Program-made: the position numbers and the translations under genes | The notes under the pieces: generated by a model | Seen by the model: only the letters and a program-made list of their open reading frames with translations | The model's database searches: none | Told to the model about the DNA's origin: nothing | Assembly: GCA_032719365.1 (NCBI GenBank) | Contig: CM064875.1 | Location: 15,425,816-15,489,815, forward strand | Length of the DNA stretch: 64,000 nt | Source of the DNA: Prinsepia uniflora | Taxonomy: Eukaryota; Streptophyta; Magnoliopsida; Rosales; Rosaceae | Reading direction: 5' to 3' | Shown: in pieces, positions 57,577 through 64,000 of the stretch | How the letters are laid out: every line of letters begins with the position of its first letter | Position numbering within the stretch: the first letter of the stretch is position 1

Positions 57577-58850
57577 ATGTCGGACGAACGAGATGAAGGA
57601 GAGCTAAATCACACCCCATTTCCTCGGGGGAACCCAACGGGAAGCATCCCTGATGCCTACTGGCAGACACTGAACGACTTGATGCGCGAGGTGGCCGCGC
57701 TGAAGGCCCACAATGCAAAAATCGACACAAATAACTAACTTCTGATGGAGCAATATGTAAGTACCCTTACCCTTGCAAGGATGTCCCAACGAGAAGGCCA
57801 ACAGGGAGAAAACATGGTTGACCAATATCCAGGTGAGGACCACCAGGCCGATCGGCCACGTACTGCACACGTGGTAGTCGAGAAGCCTTTGAAAGACCAA
57901 CCGAGGAGGCAACAACCCAAGCCAAACCCAGCCTCTTTTGGACGACTCCTTATCTAGCCAACTAGTGCAGGACCCTCAGGAACCATGATCTACAGAGATG
58001 CTCGGCAGTTGCTGGAAGAACGCCAAGTCGTGCCGACTAGGCTCACCTATGAAACTTCGGACGGGAGACTTCAGAGCCACGTCATTCTAGTTCAAACGAC
58101 CGCCAGGTCGCCATTGGGAACTCGGGCCGAGGGACGAACAACAGGGTTTTCCAGGAAACCCAGAAGGGCGAAGCCCACCCACGGGAGAACCGCTATGCAG
58201 ACGAGACAGACTCGACAGCAACAAAAGACCAACCCACGAGAAACAAAAGTCCGCAAGGACAGGAGCAAAAGGCCAACCAAAACCCACGCCAGCCTGCCCA
58301 CCCATTAGAACGAAGAGATCGAAGGCCTTTTGAGAAGGGTACGTGCCCTAGAGGCAAATGAAGATAGGAGTAAGGCTCTAGCTTTGAAGAAAGCTAACCC
58401 TGGGCCCTTCTCAGAAAGACTTCTTCGATCTCGACACAGAACCGGGGTTAAGTCCTTGAAGATCGCCCTATACACGGGGAAGGGAGACCCCAACACCCAC
58501 TGGAACAATTACACCTCTGATTTGGCATACCGGGATGCCTTGGAGGCCGAACACTGTCTCATCTTCAGCTCTACCCTCACAGATGCGCCCTTGAACTAGT
58601 TCTATCGTCTGCCGCCATGCATGATCGACTCCCTCGAGGACCTGCATTCCACTTTCTTGAGCCAATTCATGATCCAAACCATCAGGCTTGTGTCCCCGGA
58701 CGACCTTTTCTCCATCAGGCAGAGCGAAGATGAAACACTCCAAAGGTATGCCGCGAGATTCAGCCTAGAGAACTCTCGCTGCCAAGACACGGACGACAAG
58801 GCTTTTTTCAACGCCTTCCGAAGCGGCCTTAAGGAATCCCCCTTCACAAC
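57577..58850 (+). pseudogene. Tat2 gag with four in-frame stops
   Basis: One reading frame starts at the ATG at 57577 (MSDERDEGELNHTPFPRGNP) and is uninterrupted by indels to about 58850. It is cut by stops at about 57736 (TAA), 57955, 58306 and 58597 (TAG). The retrotransposon-gag domain is clear: GPFSERLLRSRHRTG, LYTGKGDPNTHWNNYTSDL, FSSTLTDAPLN[stop]FYRLPP, DLHSTFLSQF, LFSIRQSEDETLQRYAARFS, AFFNAFRSGL. The stop at 58597 sits at the conserved Trp of the A-x-x-W-(F/Y) motif, implying TGG to TAG. Downstream of 58850 the frame only reads antisense sequence of the reverse ORF. Confidence 0.85.
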
Positions 58851-58920
58851 AAAAAGTTCATATTACATAGGCCCAAGACTCATTTTATTCACAACAAAAA
58901 GTTCATATTACATAGGCCCA
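58843..58920 (+). repeat. Short tandem duplication at the gag/deletion junction
   Basis: TTCACAACAAAAAGTTCATA...GGCCCA occurs twice (from about 58845 and 58890). It lies exactly where gag homology ends and the antisense ORF region begins, that is, where pol would be expected. Confidence 0.7.
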
Positions 58921-58959
58921 CGGCCGAATTACACAAATGCAAATTCAAATGGTACAAAA

Positions 58960-61787
58960 TACTACTGGCCCCCATCACCCAAATCTGTCACCTCCTCCTC
59001 CTCGGCTTGTGGCCCATCCACCTTCTCAGCCTCAGCACCCTCGGCCAGTTCATCAGAGTCTAGCTCTTCCTCATCCTCATCAGGTAGAGGATTACCGTCC
59101 TCGTCTAGGTAATCTTCCACCCTCGGTGGAGACTTGAGCCAAAGGAAGGCAATAGGCACCCCCGGGTTTGAAAGCAGCATCTTCTTGTAGAAGCCATCTT
59201 CAAGTGACGCCCCGAACTTCATGAATGTCTTCTCACATTCCCGGGAGGCCTTGTATTTTTCGATGCCAACCTTCTTGGCAGATCAGTTGCTCGGCCAGCT
59301 TAGCGTTGGGTGACTCCTGCTCCGCCAATCGGGCTTTGGATTCCTCCAACTCTGCCTGCACACAACCCATCTCCTCGGCCTTGGCCACCGCCTCCATCTC
59401 CATGGCCTTCACCTTAAGCTCCAGTTGATCCTTGGCCTCGAGGGCTTGGTTGAATAGCCGATTATTGTTGGCCAAGGCTAGCTCGCGGCCTTCCAGATCT
59501 CTCTTTATGTCAACGGCTTGTTGACGCAGATTGCTGGCATGGCGGAAGGTGGAGAACACTTCGCCAAGAAACTACACCACAAATAGGCCGAGTCAATTAA
59601 TCAAAATAAAACAAAGGACGAGGAAAGAAGGGATGAAGGTAGAAAAGAAAGGGAACTTACGTGAGAACCGAGGCGCATGGTCTTGTCGCATCGGTTAGCA
59701 AAATCCTTTGGCCGAAGATCAGTTATCTCACCCACCTCATACAGGGACCCCCGAACAACCATGTTCATGAAGTCCAGCTGTGAAGGGTGGAAAGCAGTAC
59801 TCAGCTGCCTCCAACTATCATCCACCTCCGTCGTCCTGACCAAGTCATGCTCCCCCTCGGTATTAACAAAGAAGGACTTGATGGACGAGTCGAGGGTTGG
59901 TCTCTTCAACTTCTTCAGCACCTGTCGGCCAGCCAAAAGGGAGGGTTCCGATGGCACGATGATTTCTCTCACCATCTCAAGTTTTTTCACCTCTGCCTGC
60001 TTCTTCTTCCTTATTTTCTCAGCCAGCTCCTCAGATTCCTTGGCTTCTTTTCTTTCAGCCAACTTCCTTTTCTTTTTTTGGCCAGCATCGGCCACCAGCT
60101 TCCTCCCCTCCTCAGCTGCATCATCTATCTCGATGAACAGCGGGGATCCCCTAGCAGCAGAGGCGACAGATTGCCCCGTTCTTTTTGAGCTGGCCGAGAC
60201 AAGAGGCGTTGAGAAAAGAGGCTCAAGGTGTTCCCCCGTTGCCTGATCCAAATCAGCCGCAGGCATCGATCCATCTGTCTGACTTGATGCCCCGGTTATT
60301 AGCATCCTCGACTTGACCCTTACAGTGGCCTTACTCTTCAACAGCTGACGAAAGTCAACCTTGAACGAGGCTCCTGCCTTCTGGGCCTGTAGCTTAGACT
60401 CCTCTGCTTGCGTCATTATCCCCTGGATTTTCGCCATCCTATTCGCGCACTGGGTAGCGGACGTGACAACGTAATCTAGAGGTGCTAAGCAATACCAAAC
60501 ATATCATTATCAGGCCGATACTCAAAGATATATTCAAAAAAAAAACAACAAAAAAAAAACAAAGACTACCCGGTTACACTTACGTAGTTCAGTAATCAAG
60601 CCGACCTTCAACAAGTTGATGGGTAACTGCAGAAAATCTCTACTCCTCTTTGATCGGTCAAGCTTTTCAAACAGTTCGAGACAATCGGCCTTTTCTTGAT
60701 CGGTCAGACTCGGGCACTTGAAGACTTCTACAAAAATACAACACAAGTACGTCAACAACGGCTTATTCAAACAAGCATCAGAAGATATAAAAATTCAAAA
60801 CGCAAACACACAAGACCCTCGGCCACACCTTTGGACTAATAGGTCCTCGGTATCCTACATTGGGACTCGGTCAGATGGACTCCTTCCCAATCCCCGCACA
60901 TCAGCACAAACCTATGTTTCCAGGTTTTTGCGAAGTGGGCATATCCCATATGAAGGGCCCCCCGGTCTTCCTATCTTTGGCCTCAACATATACCCAGCCA
61001 GTCTTATCTCTCCGGAACTAGTACAGACAATTGATGTGACCCCAGGTCGGCTCCCCTTTCCCAACCAACTTAAAAGCCGTATACATGTCGGTCAGAGCAA
61101 TCCAGGTGTTCGGATTTATCTGGCCCATGTCCACTCCCATGTTGGCCACCATCTTCTGAACCCAGAGGTGAAGGGGCAACCCGACCCCATGGGTGAACAC
61201 GTCTGGATGAAAAGTTGTCCACGGCTCAGGGTGGTTGCTCGGCATATCCCTCTCACCAAAAAGCCTCATCACAACCGATTCAGGCACATGAAACGCCTCC
61301 CTATACGCCTATATATCATCCCACTTGATCGTAATCCATTGACGATCAATATGGTAAACTGACATAGCAACTGTCACTTGCCGCATGGCCGAGTCCACAT
61401 CGATCTCTATGACAACAGGCCTTGATGTTGCACCATCACTTGTTCCTGCAATTTCTTCCCCATTCCTTGGTCTGATACGTTCGGCATCCCTTCAAAAATC
61501 ACTGCCTGGTCGACCGAATCGACATCCACAATTACCTGCTCGGCCTCACCACTGACCGAGACAGACTTGTCTGGTATACTCGCAAACGCTTTTTCAAGCT
61601 CTTCCTCTAAATCTCTCTGCTTTTCGTCTTGTGACTTCAGATTCACCTCTGGCCGAGATGTCCCTGACGTCAAAGTCGACTAACTCGTTTGTAACCGGGT
61701 GTCCGAAGTGGCTGAGCTGGCCGTTAAATCATCCTCGAAGGTATTTCCAGACCGATTGTTCATGCCTTGAGAATCTTCAGACGACAT
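58960..61787 (-). pseudogene. Tat-lineage antisense ORF (aORF), exon-intron structured, decayed
   Basis: Read on the - strand from an ATG at 61787 (MSSEDSQGMNNRSGNTFEDD). A domain with HGVGLPLHLWVQKMVANMGV and INPNTWIALTDMYTAFKL (61287-61018) resembles the 'putative gypsy type transposon' domain of plant Tat-lineage antisense ORFs. Further down come a basic region rich in KKKRK, an AEE/KEA-rich coiled coil (59559-59280), and an acidic C-terminus (YLDEDGNPLPDEDEEELDSD, about 59100). A spliceosomal intron is clear at 59572-59660. Damage includes an in-frame TAG near 61680, stops around 61380-61410 and a frameshift near 59285. The function of aORF proteins is unknown. Confidence 0.7.
59572..59660 (-). 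other. Spliceosomal intron in the Tat2 antisense ORF
   Basis: 89 bases, donor CAC|GTAAGT and acceptor GGTGTAG|TTTC on the - strand, phase 0. Joining gives a continuous frame from MRLGSH into FLGEVFSTFRHAS. Confidence 0.75.
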
Positions 61788-62270
61788 CTACAAATACAAA
61801 AAAGACTCCTAAGAATGAAAAACATACAAGACCTATCTAGCTGACCGATCTAGACAATCAAGAAGCCAGGACACAAACATTCATACGTGTTCATGCAATG
61901 TTCTTACCAAAACCAACACTTGAATCCAAAATTACAAGTTAAAAAGCAACATACCTTGTTTTTTTATCAGAGGTTCACCATTGCTACCGCCGTGTGATTT
62001 GATCGGAAATCGCCTTAATGCTCGTCGGAAATCGCCTGATGCTCTTCTCAACCACACTACAAATTCACTCAGGCGCAAAATGAAAAGGGAAATTTTCTTC
62101 AACCCATTTATACCACCACAAGTTAACCACGGTTAAAAAACTAGCCGTTATAACTATGGTTGGCCATTTGAAACGTCGTACTGTCTCGGTTAGTGGAAGG
62201 GTCACCTCGATAACTGCAAGCATTCAAAGCGCACTACCTAGTTTCCCGTGACATTCACACATCTACCTTC

Positions 62271-62868
62271 CAAGTGGCATTTGATCGGTCTGAGGACGTC
62301 TCCCTGGCCGATCGGCACCTCATCGTGCGAGGGTCCGCGCAAACTGGCCGACCTCGGTGACATCCACTCGCCTTGGAATCCAAGTGGCATTTGATGAGCC
62401 TGAGGACGTTTCCCTGGCTTATCGGCCACCTCATCGTGCAAGGGTCCGCGCAAGCTGGCTGACCTCGGTGGCATCCACTAGCCTTGACATCCAAGTGTCA
62501 CATAGTCGGTCTGAGGACATCTCCCAGGCCGATCGGCCACCTCATCGTGCGAGGGTCCGCCCAAGCTGGCTAACATCGGTGGCATCCTAGTGACACATGA
62601 TCGGCCTGAGGACATCTCCCAGGCCGATCGGCCACCTCATCGTACGAGGGTCCGCGCAAGCTGACCGACCAAGGTGACGACCACTTATCTTGGCATCCCA
62701 GTGGCACCTGATCAGCTTGCGAACATCTCCTAGGCCGATCGGCCACCTTATCGTGCGAGGGTCCATGCAAACTGACTGACCAAGGTGACAACCACTTACC
62801 CTGGCATCCAAGTGGCGCTTGATCGGCCTGAGGACATCTCCCAGGCTGATCGGCCACCTCATCCAAAG
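62271..62868 (+). repeat. Tandem array in the Tat2 3' region, about 5.5 copies of a 110-bp unit
   Basis: Unit starts (CAAGTGG or variants) are at 62271, 62380, 62492, 62587, 62699 and 62809, giving periods of 109, 112, 95, 112 and 110. Each unit has GATCGG-CTGAGGAC(G/A)T, CCGATCGGCCACCTCATCGT and GAGGGTCCGCGCAA. The fourth spacing is short because part of one unit is deleted. The last unit is fused to the truncated 3' LTR. Confidence 0.9.
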
Positions 62869-63261
62869 AAGGCCGGACCAACCAAAGAAGAACATATTTG
62901 GTCGGTCGGACCCACTGACAAATCATAAATGCTGTCCAGGACCACCACATGACACCTGACAACTTCTAAAGGCAGCAACATTTATCCCACATTGACAAAC
63001 AACAATAAACATATTCAATGCTACTATAAATACAAGGGCATCTTCCTCCAAAAGGTAATGACAATCTTGCTCTTATGCTGCCTAAATTGCTACAGTAATT
63101 TTCCTGCTTAAACTGACTTAAGCATCGGAGACTGTTAGGCCGGCACCACACCGGTGTCCCTTTGCCTTCACCTTCTTCCTGTGTAGGTATCAATACCCCG
63201 AGAGTAGTAACGAGATAGATCAGCGAGGCAAGACTAAGTTGATTCATTTCGATCATCAACA
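62869..63261 (+). repeat. Tat2 3' LTR, truncated at its 5' end
   Basis: Homologous to 57114-57493, with its TATA box at 63025-63032. The first about 110 bases of the LTR and the preceding PPT are missing: the tandem-repeat array runs directly into GGCCGGACCAACC. Divergence from the 5' LTR is clearly visible along the length, so the insertion is older than the copia element. Confidence 0.85.
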
Positions 63262-63266
63262 ATAGT

Positions 63267-63542
63267 CATGCTTTCTTAATTAGGTGCCGGAAGTTAGCAT
63301 TGCATGCAAAGCCATAGGATAGTATCATATCTAATTTTAAATATGATGCAAAATGCAATGGAATTAACAGCAGATATTTTTTTTTTCTTTTGAGAAGTGA
63401 GCACATAATATTAATGCATGCATTATCAAACCAGAATTATAAAATTCCCTATATCTGATACCCATTTTTTTTTTTTCAATTGGGCTTAAGAAGAGGTGAA
63501 TCGGGAAGCTGATCAACAGGAGGCAGAAAAGAGAGGTCTGAA
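63267..63542. other. Spacer / likely 3' UTR of the proline-rich gene
   Basis: AT-rich sequence with two T-runs and no frame. It lies downstream of the stop of the - strand proline-rich gene. Confidence 0.5.
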
Positions 63543-64000
63543 TCAGGAGGTTGGCAATGGCTCATTGAAACCCATATCTGGTGCTGGTGGTGTAGTGAAC
63601 CCAAATGGAAATGGCTCCTCTGGATTTGTAGGCACTTCAGGGATTGGAGGTGGCAGAAACAGATCCGGTGGCCCTGGAATGGGAAGAGACGGTGGCTGAT
63701 CAATCTCACCAGGGTCTGGTCCAATCGGGGTTGATATTATAGGTGGTGGAGGCTCATCAGGAATTGGAGGTGGCAGAAATAGTTCCGGTGACCCTGGAAT
63801 AGGAAGAGACGGCTGCAGAACCATCTCACCTGGGTCTAGTCCAATTGGGGCTGGTAATGTAGGTGGTGGAAAAAACATTAATGGTGGAGGCTCATCAGGC
63901 AGCGGCGGTGTTGTAAATATAGGGACAAGTGGGGGTGATGGTAGAGTGGATTCAAAGTCCGGTGTAGGTGGAGGAAGACCAAAATCTGGTAGCTCAGGTG
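63543..64000 (-). CDS. Proline-rich, cell-wall-type repetitive protein, C-terminal part (gene continues beyond the window)
   Basis: An open - strand frame enters at the right edge and ends at TGA 63543-63545, giving about 151 residues. It is rich in Pro, Leu and acidic residues. It contains two copies of a module of about 37 residues, built of IG(L/P)DPGE, SLPIPG(S/P)P(E/D)LF and LPPPIP(D/E), with further PPP runs upstream (GLPPPTPDF, TPPLPDEPPP). This looks like a secreted proline-rich or extensin-like wall protein. The signal peptide, if any, lies outside the window. There are no extensin SPPPP blocks, so no named family is assigned. An intron nearer the 5' end cannot be excluded. Confidence 0.55.
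   Translation of the reverse strand, partial: PELPDFGLPPPTPDFESTLPSPPLVPIFTTPPLPDEPPPLMFFPPPTLPAPIGLDPGEMVLQPSLPIPGSPELFLPPPIPDEPPPPIISTPIGPDPGEIDQPPSLPIPGPPDLFLPPPIPEVPTNPEEPFPFGFTTPPAPDMGFNEPLPTS

Larger units (their letters stand above)
57006..63261 (+). mobile_element. Non-autonomous Tat-lineage Ty3/gypsy element (Tat2)
   Basis: The 5' LTR (57006-57493) starts TGTTCATACC and ends ATCATCAACA. The 3' LTR ends identically at 63261. The TSD ATAGT is perfect (57001-57005 and 63262-63266). A TAGCGCCGTCTGTGGGAA PBS follows the 5' LTR. A gag frame is on the + strand, pol is absent, an antisense ORF region lies at about 58960-61787 and a tandem-repeat array at 62271-62868. An antisense ORF between the pol position and the 3' LTR and 3' tandem repeats are described features of the Tat/Retand/Ogre lineage. 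The 3' LTR lacks its first about 110 bases. Confidence 0.88.

Noticed and set aside
58092..58305. - strand ORFs opposite the Tat2 gag
   Set aside because: Shadows of the gag frame. The + strand frame has the retrotransposon-gag domain.
59677..60246. 189-codon + strand Ser/Phe-rich ORF
   Set aside because: Complement of the Lys/Glu-rich antisense ORF. The - strand frame has consistent splice signals and family resemblance.

Overview
The window is nuclear DNA of a flowering plant, most likely a eudicot. The evidence is one intron-containing nuclear gene for a mitochondrial ribosomal protein, long Ty3/gypsy and Ty1/copia LTR retrotransposons nested in each other, and no bacterial-style gene packing. 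I cannot name the species. Only two host genes can be supported: a five-exon gene for mitochondrial ribosomal protein uS15 (45111-55374, + strand) and the edge of a proline-rich protein gene (63543-64000, - strand). Almost everything else is transposable-element sequence, and many junctions can be fixed to the base from target-site duplications (TSDs).

Region 1-20242. A decayed Tat-lineage Ty3/gypsy element lies on the - strand: RNase H/aRNH, RT, protease linker and gag remnants at 725-3380, with gag start, primer-binding site (PBS) and 5' LTR at 19478-20242. Its left end is cut by the terminus of another element (1-about 724). Its gag is split by a large-LTR element on the + strand (E1, 3381-19477, TSD TCGAC/TTGAC). 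E1 has about 3-kb LTRs, an iMet-type PBS, a polypurine tract (PPT) and a 3.5-kb non-coding interior, so it is LARD-like and non-autonomous. The right LTR of E1 is itself split by a second member of the family on the - strand (E2, 10871-17492), whose 5' LTR carries a 2.6-kb internal deletion.

Region 20243-21948 is AT-rich spacer with a (TA)14 tract, a 26-bp tandem repeat and a possible MITE.

Region 21949-44383 is a 22.4-kb complex of the same large-LTR superfamily bounded by a perfect TSD, TCGGA. Inside it are a solo LTR (E3, TSD TGTAA) containing another solo LTR (E4, TSD TCGTC), a 5' half-element (E5), a reversed LTR ending at 38630, and a reversed LTR (E6) containing a further solo LTR (E7, TSD TGATG). 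A related copy of the flanking sequence at 44496-44625 acts as a natural empty site.

Region 45111-55374 is the uS15m gene. Intron 1 carries a young antisense Ty1/copia element (47174-51942, TSD TTTTT, 236-bp LTRs differing at one base) with several broken reading frames. Intron 2 has a GC-AG boundary. Intron 3 contains a long, nearly perfect inverted repeat (two arms of about 264 bp). Exon 5 has an in-frame 36-bp tandem duplication.

Region 57006-63261 is a second Tat-lineage element (TSD ATAGT): gag on the + strand with four in-frame stops, no pol, an antisense ORF with a visible intron, and a 3' array of about 110-bp tandem repeats. A - strand proline-rich gene begins beyond the right edge of the window.

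The signals least explained by standard features are structural. The large LTRs carry arrays of small GC-rich hairpins whose stems co-vary between subfamilies, and a conserved near-perfect 26-bp palindrome about 500 bp from the LTR 5' end.
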